The translations under genes and the position numbers were made by a program. The notes under the pieces were generated by a model. It was not told the DNA's origin and searched no databases. It saw only the letters and a program-made list of their open reading frames with translations. Positions 8,372 through 17,648 of a stretch of 64,000 nucleotides of DNA are shown here, piece by piece (the stretch's first letter is position 1; each line of letters opens with the position of its first letter). This stretch comes from JAUIAI01 sp963732405 (GTDB taxonomy: Bacteria; Pseudomonadota; Gammaproteobacteria; Burkholderiales; Burkholderiaceae_E): NCBI GenBank assembly GCA_963732405.1, contig CAVSZG010000004.1, positions 310,001-374,000 on the forward strand, in the 5' to 3' direction.

Positions 8372-10375
8372 GTGAGCGCCCTGGAACTGACTCTGATTCT
8401 GCTGGCGGCCGCGGTGCTCGCGGTGGTCGGCCTGCGCGCGGTCGGCGCGCCGCCGCTGGTGGCCTATCTGGCGGTCGGGGTCTTGCTGGGCCCGCATGCG
8501 ACTGGCCTGGCTCACGATTCCGACGCCGTGCATTCGCTGGCCGAGATCGGCGTGGTCTTTCTGATGTTTTCGCTGGGGCTGGAATTTTCCATGCCCAAGC
8601 TGTTGAGCCTGCGCCGCCATGTGTTCGGCCTGGGTGCGGCGCAGGTCGGCACGACCATGGCCGCCAGTTTCGCCACCCTGCTGCTGTTGCCCGATGACTG
8701 GATCGACTACCTGTTTCCGGGTGGTCTGGATTGGCGGGCCGCATTCGCCGTGAGCGGCGCGGTCGCGATGAGTTCGACCGCACTGGTCAGCAAACTGCTG
8801 ACCGACCGGCGCGAACTCGAGACCGATCATGGTCAGCGCGTGTTCAGTGTGCTGCTGTTTCAGGATCTGGCGGTCATCCTGCTGCTGGTGCTCGTTCCGG
8901 CGCTGGCCAGCGGCGATGCCAATTGGTGGCAGACCATGAGCGTGGCCGTGTTTAAGGCCGCGGCCCTGCTGACCCTGCTGTTGCGCTTCGGCCCCAGGTT
9001 GATGCGGCGCTGGTTCTCGCTGGTCGCTCGCCAACGGTCGCATGAACTGTTCACCCTGAATATCCTCTTCGCCACCCTCTTGTTCGCCTGGTTGACCAAG
9101 CAGTTCGGTCTGTCAATGGAACTGGGCGCCTTCGTGGCCGGGATGCTGATCGCCGAGACCGAGTTCCGCTACCAGGTCGAAGAAGACATCAAGCCGTTTC
9201 GCGATGTCCTGCTCGGGCTGTTCTTCATCACCATCGGCATGTTGCTCGACCTGAACGTGCTGATCCAGGCCTGGCCCCAGGTGTTGATCCTGTTATTGAT
9301 TCCGATCGGCGCGAAGTTCGTGCTGGTCTTCGGGCTGGTGCGCTGGCTCGGTGGAACACCAGGGATCGCGACCCGCACCGGCATCTGGCTGGCGCAGGCG
9401 GGGGAATTCGCCTTCGTGCTGCTGTCACTGTCCTTCGCGACCGGACTGCTCGCCGAGACCGCCATGCAGCCGACCCTGGCCGCCATGCTGTTGTCGCTGC
9501 TGATCAGTCCGTTCCTGATTGCACAGGCCAACCGGATCGCGCTCAGAACCAGTTCACAGGAATGGCTGCAGCGATCGCTACAGATCCAGACGATTGCCTC
9601 GCGCAGCATTGCCCGCACGAATCACGTGATGATTGCCGGCTATGGCCGCAGCGGCCAGGCGCTGGCCCATGTGCTGGAAAGCGAAAAGGTGCCTTATATC
9701 GCTCTTGACCTGGACCCCGACCGTGTGCGCGAAGCCAGCGCAGCGGGTGAGTCGGTCGTGTATGGGGATGCCACCCGGGCCGAGGCATTGGTGGCGGCCG
9801 GGGTGCATCGTGCCTGCGCGCTGGTCATCACCTTCAATGACAACCAGACCGCCTACCGGCTGCTCGACCGCATCCAGAATCTGGCGCCGCAACTGCCCGT
9901 CATCGTCCGGTCCGCCACCGATGCCGAGTTGCCCCGCCTGCGCGCCGCTGGCGCCACCGAGGTGGTGCCCGAGGTGTCCGAAGGCAGCCTCGTGCTTGCC
10001 TCGCATGCGCTTGCGCTGGCCGGTCTGCCAAGGGTGCGCGTCATGCGCCGCGTCCGCATGGTCAGGGAAGGGCGTTACCAGTTGTTACAGGGTTTCTTCC
10101 GCGGTGCCGATGATGCCACCGGGGATGCCATCGAACAGGAGCAGGTCCAGCTCCATGCAGTCAAGTTGTCGGCCGACTGCTCGGGCATCGGCCATGCGAT
10201 CGGTGAATTCGACTGGCAGGGCGCGCGGGTCGCCGCGGTCATGCGTCGTAGCGGGCGCATCGTCGACCCGCCACACGATCTGGTACTGCAGGTCAACGAC
10301 ACCGTGGTTCTGTCGGGTTCGCCGGCCGAGATCGGTGCGGCCGAATCGGCACTGCATGCGCCGCGGCATCGTTGA
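8372..10375 (+). CDS. Kef-type monovalent cation:proton antiporter (CPA2) with TrkA-N domain
   Basis: This is a membrane K+/H+ (or Na+/H+) antiporter of the CPA2 family. From the GTG at 8372 the 667-residue product has about 12 membrane segments in residues 1-385, including the exchanger motifs LMFSLGLEF and LGAFVAGMLIAE. A cytoplasmic RCK/TrkA-N nucleotide-binding domain follows (about 410-530: VMIAGYGRSGQALAHVLES, LDLDPDRV, YGDATR) and then a TrkA-C-like domain (about 570-665). The GTG was chosen because VSALELTLILLAAAVL matches the usual start; an ATG 65 codons upstream overlaps kdsD. Divergent kdsD/kef pairs are common in betaproteobacteria. KefB, KefC and YbaL cannot be told apart by eye. 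Confidence 0.9.
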   Translation: MSALELTLILLAAAVLAVVGLRAVGAPPLVAYLAVGVLLGPHATGLAHDSDAVHSLAEIGVVFLMFSLGLEFSMPKLLSLRRHVFGLGAAQVGTTMAASFATLLLLPDDWIDYLFPGGLDWRAAFAVSGAVAMSSTALVSKLLTDRRELETDHGQRVFSVLLFQDLAVILLLVLVPALASGDANWWQTMSVAVFKAAALLTLLLRFGPRLMRRWFSLVARQRSHELFTLNILFATLLFAWLTKQFGLSMELGAFVAGMLIAETEFRYQVEEDIKPFRDVLLGLFFITIGMLLDLNVLIQAWPQVLILLLIPIGAKFVLVFGLVRWLGGTPGIATRTGIWLAQAGEFAFVLLSLSFATGLLAETAMQPTLAAMLLSLLISPFLIAQANRIALRTSSQEWLQRSLQIQTIASRSIARTNHVMIAGYGRSGQALAHVLESEKVPYIALDLDPDRVREASAAGESVVYGDATRAEALVAAGVHRACALVITFNDNQTAYRLLDRIQNLAPQLPVIVRSATDAELPRLRAAGATEVVPEVSEGSLVLASHALALAGLPRVRVMRRVRMVREGRYQLLQGFFRGADDATGDAIEQEQVQLHAVKLSADCSGIGHAIGEFDWQGARVAAVMRRSGRIVDPPHDLVLQVNDTVVLSGSPAEIGAAESALHAPRHR

Positions 10376-10516
10376 CCGGATTGTCGGCGCCAGACCACAG
10401 CCGGTCGTGCGAGATAATGTCGCTGTTCCTGCCTTGCTACACTGCCGGACTGCGTTTCCATCCAACCGTAGAGCATCATCAATCAGCCGATCCAACCGAT
10501 CCTCACCCTCGACGAT

Positions 10517-11287
10517 GTGCGCTTCGGCTATGACGAACGGCTCATCATCGACGGGGTGAGCCTGTCATTCCGACCGGGGACCGTGACCGCCCTGATGGGC
10601 GGCTCGGGCAGTGGCAAGACGACTCTGTTGCGCCTGATCAGCGGCCAGGAGCGTCCTCAGTCGGGTTCGGTGCGATTTGATGGCCAGGAGGTCGCGGGTC
10701 TGGATCGTGATGGCCTCTATCGGATGCGTCGTCGCATGGGGATGCTGTTCCAGTTCGGTGCATTGTTCACCGACCTGTCGGTGTTCGACAACGTGGCCTT
10801 TCCGCTGCGTGAGCACAGCGGACTGCCGGAGGCCTTGATCCGCGATCTGGTGCTGATGAAGCTCCATGCCGTCGGCCTGCGCGGCGCGGCTTCGTTGATG
10901 CCTTCCGAGATCTCCGGCGGCATGGCCAGACGGGTGGCGCTGGCCCGGGCCACGGCCCTGGACCCGCAACTGCTTCTTTATGACGAGCCCTTCGCCGGCC
11001 TGGATCCGATCTCCCTGGGCACCATCGCGCAGCTCATCCGGCGGCTCAATGATGTGCTGGGCGCCACCTCGATCCTGGTGAGCCATGATGTGCATGAATC
11101 GTTCGAGATCTGCGACTACATCTATGTGCTGGGCCAGGGTCGGGTGATCGGCCATGGCACGCCGGCAGAACTCGCCAAAACCGACAATCCGGAGCTGGAC
11201 CAGTTTCTCAATGGCAAGCGCGAGGGGCCGGTCAAATTCCATTACCCGGCGCGCGACTTCGCGACTGACCTGGGCCTTGGCCGATGA
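10517..11287 (+). CDS. mlaF: Phospholipid transport ABC ATPase MlaF (true start probably upstream)
   Basis: MlaF powers the MlaFEDB complex, which moves phospholipids between the inner membrane and periplasmic MlaC to keep the outer membrane asymmetric. It shows Walker A GGSGSGKTT, signature SGGMARRVALARA, Walker B LLLYDEPFAGLDP and the switch histidine VSHD. The first canonical start codon is GTG at 10517. It has no visible ribosome-binding site and cuts off the conserved first strand ILTLDDVRFGYD. Upstream the frame is open to a TAG at 10469 but offers only ATC codons (10475, 10478, 10490, 10499) as possible starts. Its stop overlaps the mlaE ATG. Confidence 0.92.
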   Translation: MRFGYDERLIIDGVSLSFRPGTVTALMGGSGSGKTTLLRLISGQERPQSGSVRFDGQEVAGLDRDGLYRMRRRMGMLFQFGALFTDLSVFDNVAFPLREHSGLPEALIRDLVLMKLHAVGLRGAASLMPSEISGGMARRVALARATALDPQLLLYDEPFAGLDPISLGTIAQLIRRLNDVLGATSILVSHDVHESFEICDYIYVLGQGRVIGHGTPAELAKTDNPELDQFLNGKREGPVKFHYPARDFATDLGLGR

Positions 11288-12072
11288 ACGGGGCGCTCGA
11301 TTGGCTGGCCGCCATCGGCGCCTGGGTGCGCCGTCTGTTTGCCGGCGTGGGTTATGGCACCCGGTTCTTCTTCCGTCTGTGCTGGCTCGGAATTGCCGCA
11401 CTGCGCCGGCCGCGCCTGATCATCGAGCAGATCCATTTCATCGGCAATTACTCCTTGTCGATCATTCTCGTGTCGGGCCTGTTCGTTGGCTTCGTGCTGG
11501 GTCTGCAGGGCTATTACACCTTGCAGCGCTACGGCTCGGGTGAGGCGCTCGGTCTGCTCGTGACCCTGTCCCTGGTGCGTGAGCTCGGGCCCGTGGTCGC
11601 CGCCCTGTTGTTTGCCGGGCGCGCCGGCACCTCGCTCACGGCCGAGATCGGTCTGATGAAATCCGGTGAGCAATTGCTGGCCATGGAAATGATGGCGGTC
11701 GACCCGATTGCGCGGGTGCTTGCCCCCCGATTTGTTGCCGCCGTCATCGCCTTGCCCTTACTGGCAACGATGTTTTCGGCGATCGGCGTGATGGGTGGTT
11801 ACATTGTCGGGGTGCCCATGATCGGGGTTGATCCCGGCGCTTTCTGGTCCCAGACCCAGGCCGGCGTGGACGTGTTCGCCGACGTGGGCAACGGTCTGTT
11901 CAAGAGCGTGGTGTTTGGCTTCGTCTGTGCGTTCATCGCGCTCTATGTCGGTCATGAAGCAAAACCGACTCCCGAAGGCGTGTCGCGAGCGACCACCACC
12001 ACGGTGGTCGCCTCGTCGCTGGCCGTGCTGGCATTCGACTTCATCCTCACGGCATTGATGTTCAGCACCTGA
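11284..12072 (+). CDS. mlaE: Phospholipid transport permease MlaE
   Basis: MlaE is the membrane permease of the MlaFEDB complex. The 262-residue product has several membrane segments and the family core, including FVLGLQGYYTLQRYGSGEALG, described here as the substrate-pore region, and the motif ELGPVVAALLFAGRAGTSLTAEIG, both characteristic of MlaE/Ttg2B proteins. Its ATG overlaps the mlaF stop by four bases, and mlaD follows after 19 bp, so the operon is tightly coupled. Confidence 0.95.
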   Translation: MNGALDWLAAIGAWVRRLFAGVGYGTRFFFRLCWLGIAALRRPRLIIEQIHFIGNYSLSIILVSGLFVGFVLGLQGYYTLQRYGSGEALGLLVTLSLVRELGPVVAALLFAGRAGTSLTAEIGLMKSGEQLLAMEMMAVDPIARVLAPRFVAAVIALPLLATMFSAIGVMGGYIVGVPMIGVDPGAFWSQTQAGVDVFADVGNGLFKSVVFGFVCAFIALYVGHEAKPTPEGVSRATTTTVVASSLAVLAFDFILTALMFST

Positions 12073-12091
12073 TGTTCCTATCGAGGTATCC

Positions 12092-12556
12092 ATGAATCGC
12101 AAGATGACCGATGTGCTGGTTGGCCTGTTCGTCGTATTGGGCTTTGCGGCATTGCTCTTTCTCGCGCTGCAGGCGGGCAATCTGGCCAGCTTTCGATTCG
12201 CCAAGTCCTATGACGTGACCGCGCGCTTCGACAACATCGGCGGCCTCAAGGTCAGGGCACCGATCAAGAGCGCCGGCGTCACGGTCGGGCGGGTTTCATC
12301 GATCGTGTTCGATGACAAGTCCTTTCGCGCCGATGTCACCCTGAGCCTGGACGATGGCGTCCTGTTTCCCAAGGATTCCTCAGTGAAGATCCTCACCTCG
12401 GGTCTGCTGGGCGAACAATATGTCGGCATCGAACCCGGTGGTGATCTGAAGAACCTGGCCGCCGGCGATCGCATCACCCTGACCCAGTCGGCCGTCGTGC
12501 TGGAGAACCTGATCGGCCAGTTCCTGTATGGGCGCACCGAAGGAGACCCGAAATGA
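12092..12556 (+). CDS. mlaD: Phospholipid transport substrate-binding protein MlaD
   Basis: MlaD is anchored in the inner membrane and forms a hexameric MCE ring that channels phospholipid between MlaE and periplasmic MlaC. The 154-residue product has an N-terminal anchor (about 7-28) and one MCE domain (about 38-117), with YDVTARFDNIGGLKVRAPI and the LTSGLLGEQYVGIEPG segment. AGGTATCC lies just before the ATG. Its stop overlaps the mlaA start (ATGA). Confidence 0.95.
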   Translation: MNRKMTDVLVGLFVVLGFAALLFLALQAGNLASFRFAKSYDVTARFDNIGGLKVRAPIKSAGVTVGRVSSIVFDDKSFRADVTLSLDDGVLFPKDSSVKILTSGLLGEQYVGIEPGGDLKNLAAGDRITLTQSAVVLENLIGQFLYGRTEGDPK

Positions 12557-13326
12557 GCCGCGCGGCCCTGATCCTGTCCCTGCACCCGGTCCGCCTTCAC
12601 TGCCGGCGCCTGGGCGCGCCGGTGCTTCTGGCGGCCGCACTGCTGTCCGGCGGCTGCGCGACCGGCGGCGTTGCCACGGATCCGCTGGAGCCCGTGAATC
12701 GCAAGATCTATGCGTTCAATTCGGCGCTCGATTCAGCCATCATCGCACCGGTTGCGCGCGGCTACCGCGACTACGTGCCCTATGTGTTGCGCTACTCGTT
12801 CCGCAGTTTCCTGTCGAATATCAACGATGTGTGGATCGGCACGAACAATCTGCTGCAAGGCAAGCCACTGGATGCACTGAACGACTGGACCCGGGTGTTG
12901 CTCAATTCCACCTTCGGTTTCTTCGGGTTCTCCGATCCGGCCTCCGAACTGGGCTATCGCAAGCATTCGGAGAACTTCGGCCAGACGCTCGGTGTGTGGG
13001 GTTTGCCCGCCGGTCCGTACCTGGTGTTGCCAGTTCTGGGGCCCTCCAGCGTCCGGATGGCCAGTGGTCTGGCGGTGGACTACTGGGTCGATCCGATGAG
13101 CGAGATCGTCACCCGCGACGCCCCGTATTGGGGAATCAGCGTCGCCGACGTGATCGATCTGCGCTCCCGGCTGCTCGATGCCTCGACCCTCATCGATTCG
13201 GCGGCGCTCGATGAATACGGCTTCGTGCGCGATGCCTATCTGCAGCGCACGCGAAGCGCGGTCTACGATGGTGATCCGCCGCCCCTGGACGACGAAGACG
13301 ACGATCTGCCGACCTACAAGGATTGA
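12553..13326 (+). CDS. mlaA: Outer-membrane lipoprotein MlaA (VacJ)
   Basis: MlaA sits in the outer membrane and removes mislocalised phospholipid from the outer leaflet, handing it to MlaC. The 257-residue product has a signal peptide ending in the lipobox LSGGC (Cys about residue 36), followed by the family hallmark DPLEPVNRKIYAFN and later SELGYRKHSENFGQTLGVWG. The C-terminus is very acidic (PPPLDDEDDDLP). In E. coli mlaA lies apart from mlaFEDCB; here it is inside the operon, as is usual in betaproteobacteria. Confidence 0.95.
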   Translation: MSRAALILSLHPVRLHCRRLGAPVLLAAALLSGGCATGGVATDPLEPVNRKIYAFNSALDSAIIAPVARGYRDYVPYVLRYSFRSFLSNINDVWIGTNNLLQGKPLDALNDWTRVLLNSTFGFFGFSDPASELGYRKHSENFGQTLGVWGLPAGPYLVLPVLGPSSVRMASGLAVDYWVDPMSEIVTRDAPYWGISVADVIDLRSRLLDASTLIDSAALDEYGFVRDAYLQRTRSAVYDGDPPPLDDEDDDLPTYKD

Positions 13327-13437
13327 TCCGAACGGCCTGGATCGGCGCCATCGGGGTCAGGCCTGGTCATCCGACGGGGCCCTGAACCGTTATCATTGAC
13401 GGCAGTCGGGCATTCAGCCCCTCCTTCAGGACTATCC

Positions 13438-14094
13438 ATGAAATTCACTTCCCGCCTTGTCTCCCGGCTTCGTTCCTGGCTTGGCGCCGGCGTTGTCGTG
13501 TGGGCCGCCCTGGCTGCACTGCCGCTGACGACCCAGGCCGAACCCGTGGCCCCGGATGCCTTGATCGAGCGCGTCAGCACCGAGGTGCTGGACAAGATCA
13601 AGGCCGACCCGCAAATCAAGGCAGGCGACTTCAGCCGGATTTCCGAGTTCGTCGATCAGTCGATCATGCCGTATGTGAATTTCGAGCGCATGACGGCGCT
13701 CGCCGTGGGTCGTGGCTGGCGTGAAGCAACGCCCGAACAGCGCACCGCCCTGACCGAGCAATTCCGGGTGCTGCTGCTGCGCACCTATTCCGGTGCCTTG
13801 ACCCAGGTGCGCGACGAAACCATCCAGATGAAGCGCATGCGCGGTGGTGCCGACGAACAGGAGGTCATCGTGCGCAGCGACATCGTCGGGCGGGGCGAAC
13901 CGATCCAGCTCAACTACCGGCTCGAGAAGGCCGGCGACAGCTGGAAGATCTTCGATATCAATGTGCTGGGCGTCTGGCTCATCGAAACCTATCGCAATCA
14001 GTTCCGCCAGATCGTCAATGACAGCGGTGTCGCCGGTCTCGTCAAGACGCTCACCGATAAAAATGCGCAGTACGTGCCGGGTGCCAAGAGTTGA
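13438..14094 (+). CDS. mlaC: Periplasmic phospholipid-binding protein MlaC
   Basis: MlaC is the soluble shuttle between MlaA and MlaFEDB. The 218-residue product begins MKFTSRLVSRLRSWL, with a signal peptide cleaved near TTQAEP, and contains the MlaC/Ttg2D core (DFSRISEFVDQSIMPYVNFERM; later GVWLIETYRNQF). The ATG at 13438 follows an AGGA site (cttcaggactatcc), which decides it over an ATG 42 bases upstream. It lies 111 bp after mlaA. Confidence 0.94.
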   Translation: MKFTSRLVSRLRSWLGAGVVVWAALAALPLTTQAEPVAPDALIERVSTEVLDKIKADPQIKAGDFSRISEFVDQSIMPYVNFERMTALAVGRGWREATPEQRTALTEQFRVLLLRTYSGALTQVRDETIQMKRMRGGADEQEVIVRSDIVGRGEPIQLNYRLEKAGDSWKIFDINVLGVWLIETYRNQFRQIVNDSGVAGLVKTLTDKNAQYVPGAKS

Positions 14095-14128
14095 GCTCGA
14101 GTGACCGGCGGCGTTGCGGAGTCCCTGA

Positions 14129-14380
14129 ATGAATGCCGGCCAGCGCCTGACCATGGCGGAAGTGCCGACCTTTATCGAGCAGGCCCGCGCCGCCATCAGG
14201 TCTGGCAATCGGCGCATCGAACTGGGCGGGCTGACCGCAGTGGACTCGGCCGCGCTGGCCGCATTGATCGAACTGCGCCGGGATCCGGCAGGTGCGCAGA
14301 CCGAGTTCGTCGATCCACCTGATAATCTTCGCAAGCTGGCCTCCCTCTACGGGCTGGACGATCTGCTCTTTCCGGCCTGA
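14129..14380 (+). CDS. mlaB: MlaB, STAS-domain protein of the Mla complex
   Basis: MlaB is a small cytoplasmic STAS protein that binds MlaF and stabilises the active transporter. The 83-residue product has the STAS pattern with IELGGLTAVDSAALAALIEL, matching the anti-sigma-factor-antagonist fold and its conserved Ser. It lies 34 bp after mlaC and closes the mla operon. Confidence 0.88.
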   Translation: MNAGQRLTMAEVPTFIEQARAAIRSGNRRIELGGLTAVDSAALAALIELRRDPAGAQTEFVDPPDNLRKLASLYGLDDLLFPA

Positions 14381-14458
14381 CGACATCTCTCTGACGGCCT
14401 GCACCGGGTCAGCGGCCAGGCGGTGCAGCCGCGCTGCCCGGTACCTCTCGTTTCACTC

Positions 14459-15355
14459 ATGACACCTGCCATCGATATCCGGGCCGTCTCCAAGCGCTAC
14501 GGCAGCTTTGACGCCCTGCACGAAACCACGCTGCAGATTTCGCCCGGGGAGTTCTTCGGCCTGCTCGGGCCCAATGGTGCCGGCAAGACCACGCTGATCT
14601 CGATCCTGGCCGGACTGACCCGGCCGACCACGGGCACCGTGCTCATCGATGGTCATGATGTCCAGATCCATTATCGTCAGGCGCGGCGCGCGCTCGGCGT
14701 CGTGCCCCAGGAGCTGGTGTTCGATCCGTTCCTGTCGGTGCGCGAAACCCTGCGCTTCACGTCGGGCTACTACGGGATTCGTCAGAACGACCGCTGGATC
14801 GACGAGATCCTGGACAGCCTGGGCCTCACGGACAAGGCCGACGCCAATATGCGCGCGCTCTCGGGTGGCATGAAGCGGCGGGTACTGGTCGCGCAGGCCC
14901 TGGTCCACCGACCTCCCGTCATCGTGCTCGACGAGCCCACGGCCGGCGTCGATGTCGAGTTGCGTCAGACCCTATGGCAGTTCATCTCGCGATTGAACCG
15001 CGAAGGCCACACCATCGTGCTGACCACCCATTATCTTGAAGAGGCCCAGGAGCAATGCACCCGCATCGGCATGCTCAAACAGGGCCGGATCGTGGCACTC
15101 GAGCCGACCCGCAGCCTGCTCGACCGGTTTTCGGCGGGCCGGCTCATGGTGCGCCTGTCCGGCGCGCCACTGCCCGAGTCGCTCGCTGACCAATTGATCG
15201 CGCAGGATGGCCTGCGCTACACGCTGAGGGTCGATCGTTATGAACTGGTCGAGCTCACCCTGGCCACCCTGCGCCTGGCCGGCTGCACGATCGACGAAAT
15301 GGAGCTGACCCACGCCGACCTCGAGGATGTGTTCGTGAACATCATGGCTCAATGA
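14459..15355 (+). CDS. ABC exporter ATP-binding protein (YadG-like)
   Basis: This is the ATPase half of an ABC-2 type exporter related to E. coli YadG; the substrate is unknown. The 298-residue product has Walker A GPNGAGKTT (about 40-48), signature LSGGMKRR, Walker B PVIVLDEPTAGVD and the switch histidine TTHYLEE. I start it at MTPAIDIRAVSKRYG (ATG 14459); a GTG at 14423 would add 12 residues of no clear origin. It overlaps its permease partner by four bases. Position between mla and ibaG-murA is common in betaproteobacteria. Confidence 0.9.
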   Translation: MTPAIDIRAVSKRYGSFDALHETTLQISPGEFFGLLGPNGAGKTTLISILAGLTRPTTGTVLIDGHDVQIHYRQARRALGVVPQELVFDPFLSVRETLRFTSGYYGIRQNDRWIDEILDSLGLTDKADANMRALSGGMKRRVLVAQALVHRPPVIVLDEPTAGVDVELRQTLWQFISRLNREGHTIVLTTHYLEEAQEQCTRIGMLKQGRIVALEPTRSLLDRFSAGRLMVRLSGAPLPESLADQLIAQDGLRYTLRVDRYELVELTLATLRLAGCTIDEMELTHADLEDVFVNIMAQ

Positions 15356-16122
15356 TGAGCGAGACGATGCTCGGCTTTCGAACCCTGCTGGCCAAGGAAA
15401 TGCGCCGCTTCGCCAAGGTGGGGTTCCAGACCATTGCCGCACCGGTGATCAGCTCGCTGCTCTATCTGATGATCTTCGCCCATGTGCTGCAGGGCAGGGT
15501 CACCGTGTTCGACGGGGTGAGCTATACGAGCTTCCTGGTGCCCGGGCTGGTCATGATGGCGGTGCTGCAGAATGCCTTCGCCAACACCTCCTCGTCGATG
15601 GTCCAGAGCAAGATCACCGGCAATATCGTGTTCGTGCTGCTGCCGCCGTTATCGCACGCCGAGATTTTCCTGGCTTATGTGCTGGCCTCGATGGTGCGCG
15701 GCCTGGTGGTCGGGCTGGGTGTGTTCGTGGTGACCTTCTTCTTCGTCCCGCCCACCCTGGTCGCGCCGCTCTGGGCGCTGGGCTTCGCCCTGTTGGGTAG
15801 TGCGATCCTCGGTACAATGGGCCTCATAGCCGGGATCTGGGCCGACAAGTTCGACCAGATGGCCGCCTTCCAGAACTTTTTCATCATGCCCATGACCTTT
15901 CTGTCGGGCGTGTTTTATTCGGTCCATTCCTTGCCGGATTTCTGGCAGACGGTGTCGCATCTGAATCCGTTCTTCTACATGGTTGACGGATTTCGTTACG
16001 GCTTTTTCGGCGCCTCGGACGTCAATCCCTGGCTCAGTCTGGCGATCGTGCTGATCGCCTTCGCAGCACTGGCCGTCCTGGCGTTGCGCTTGCTGGCCTC
16101 GGGTTACAAGCTTCGTCATTGA
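15352..16122 (+). CDS. ABC-2 type exporter permease (YadH-like)
   Basis: The 256-residue integral membrane protein has about six membrane segments and the ABC-2 permease signature around PMTFLSGVFYSVHSLP followed by NPFFYMVDGFRYGFFG. That pattern is typical of the YadH/NodJ group. It forms a transporter with the ATPase just upstream (ATGA overlap). The substrate cannot be inferred from sequence. Confidence 0.9.
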   Translation: MMSETMLGFRTLLAKEMRRFAKVGFQTIAAPVISSLLYLMIFAHVLQGRVTVFDGVSYTSFLVPGLVMMAVLQNAFANTSSSMVQSKITGNIVFVLLPPLSHAEIFLAYVLASMVRGLVVGLGVFVVTFFFVPPTLVAPLWALGFALLGSAILGTMGLIAGIWADKFDQMAAFQNFFIMPMTFLSGVFYSVHSLPDFWQTVSHLNPFFYMVDGFRYGFFGASDVNPWLSLAIVLIAFAALAVLALRLLASGYKLRH

Positions 16123-16125
16123 TCA

Positions 16126-16389
16126 ATGGTTTCAACGCGGATGATCGACATGGTGCAACCGGAAGACGTCAGAAACTACATTGCCGCCGGACTCGAGTGC
16201 GAGGTACTCGAAGTGCAGGGCGATGGTCATCACTTCGAGGCGCTCATCGTGGCTGCCGCCTTCGAAGGCAAGCGTCCGATCCAGCGTCACCAGCTGGTTT
16301 ATGCGGCGCTTGGCGAGCGCATGCGCGAAGAGATCCATGCCTTGTCGATGAAAACGCTGACCCCTGCCGAGCACCAAAGCGCCGGCTGA
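16126..16389 (+). CDS. ibaG: BolA/IbaG-family protein
   Basis: Small BolA-type proteins bind monothiol glutaredoxins, with or without an Fe-S cluster, and act in iron-sulfur trafficking. The 87-residue product has the BolA core GDGHHFEALIVAAAFEGKRPIQRHQLVY and ends HALSMKTLTPAE, as IbaG proteins do before murA. The start is uncertain: ATG 16126, 16141 and 16150 are all in frame and none has a clear ribosome site; family members usually start near the last. The stop overlaps the murA ATG by one base. The partner monothiol glutaredoxin grxD is at 54266. Confidence 0.9.
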   Translation: MVSTRMIDMVQPEDVRNYIAAGLECEVLEVQGDGHHFEALIVAAAFEGKRPIQRHQLVYAALGERMREEIHALSMKTLTPAEHQSAG

Positions 16390-17648
16390 TGGATCAGTTA
16401 CGCATCACCGGCGGGGTTCGTCTGGCCGGCGAGATTGTCGTCTCGGGCGCCAAGAATGCCGCCTTGCCGATTCTCTGCGCCACGCTGCTCGCGCCTTCGC
16501 CGATCCAGCTGAGCAATGTGCCGGCACTGCGCGATGTCGCCACCACGGTGCGCTTGTTGCGAACCCTGGGCGCCACGGTGGAGCAGTCCGGTCACGAGGT
16601 CGTGGTCGATTCGTCCAGGGTCGACTCGGTTGAGGCACCTTACGACCTCGTCAAGACCATGCGCGCCTCGATACTCGTGCTCGGCCCCTTGCTCGCGCGT
16701 TTCGGGCAGGCCCGCGTGTCGCTGCCTGGTGGCTGCGCCATCGGCCAGCGCCCGGTCGATCAGCACATCAAGGGACTGCGCGCCATGGGCGCACAGATCG
16801 ATATCGAACACGGTTATATCCATGCGCGCGCGCCCCGACTGAAGGGCACACGATTGATCACCGACATGGTCACCGTCACCGGCACGGAAAACCTCATGAT
16901 GGCCGCCACGCTCGCCGATGGTGAAACCATCATCGAGAATGCGGCGCGCGAACCCGAGGTGGTGGATCTGGCCAATGCCTTGATCGCAATGGGCGCACGC
17001 ATCAGTGGCGCAGGCACCGCGAGAATCGTCATCGAGGGTGTTCGCCAGTTGCATGGCTGCGAATATCCGGTGCAGCCAGACCGGATCGAGGCGGGCAGCT
17101 TTCTCTGCGCGGCCGCCGCCACCCGTGGCGACATCGTGCTCAGACAGGTGGCGCCGCGCCTGCTCGATGCCACCCTGGACAAACTTCGCGAGGCCGGCGC
17201 GCAGATTGACTGCGGGCCCGACTGGATCCGGCTGCAAATGAACGAACGCCCGCGCGCCGTGGGCATCCGGACAGCCCCTTATCCGGCATTCGCCACCGAC
17301 ATGCAGGCGCAGTTCATGACCGTGAACTGCGTGGCCCAGGGCGCTGCCGTCATCACCGAAACCATCTTCGAAAACCGTTTCATGCATGTTCTTGAACTGC
17401 AACGGCTGGGTGCCGACATCACCGTCGAGGGCAATACCGCGCTGGTCAAGGGGGTACCCGTCTTGTCCGGCGCCAGCGTCATGGCCACCGATCTGCGCGC
17501 ATCGGCCAGTCTTGTGATCGCCGGCCTGGTCGGCGAGGGTCAGACACTGGTCGAGCGGGTCTATCACCTGGACCGGGGCTACGAGCAGATGGACCAGAAG
17601 CTGGCCTCGCTGGGTGCACGCATCGAACGCATCGCGGCGCCCTCATGA
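16389..17648 (+). CDS. murA: UDP-N-acetylglucosamine 1-carboxyvinyltransferase
   Basis: MurA transfers enolpyruvate from PEP to UDP-GlcNAc, the first committed step of peptidoglycan synthesis, and is the target of fosfomycin. The 419-residue product has the usual length. It begins MDQLRITGGVRLAGEIVVSGAKNAALP and carries the region around the catalytic cysteine, PGGCAIGQRPVDQH. Its start overlaps the ibaG stop (TGATG) and its stop overlaps the hisG ATG, so it is translationally linked to the his operon, a conserved betaproteobacterial arrangement. Confidence 0.97.
   Translation: MDQLRITGGVRLAGEIVVSGAKNAALPILCATLLAPSPIQLSNVPALRDVATTVRLLRTLGATVEQSGHEVVVDSSRVDSVEAPYDLVKTMRASILVLGPLLARFGQARVSLPGGCAIGQRPVDQHIKGLRAMGAQIDIEHGYIHARAPRLKGTRLITDMVTVTGTENLMMAATLADGETIIENAAREPEVVDLANALIAMGARISGAGTARIVIEGVRQLHGCEYPVQPDRIEAGSFLCAAAATRGDIVLRQVAPRLLDATLDKLREAGAQIDCGPDWIRLQMNERPRAVGIRTAPYPAFATDMQAQFMTVNCVAQGAAVITETIFENRFMHVLELQRLGADITVEGNTALVKGVPVLSGASVMATDLRASASLVIAGLVGEGQTLVERVYHLDRGYEQMDQKLASLGARIERIAAPS

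Noticed and set aside
8262..8783. A much longer kdsD reading to 8783
   Set aside because: The extra 174 or so residues are Arg/Pro-rich and lie opposite the divergent antiporter gene. The SIS domain starts soon after the ATG at 8261.
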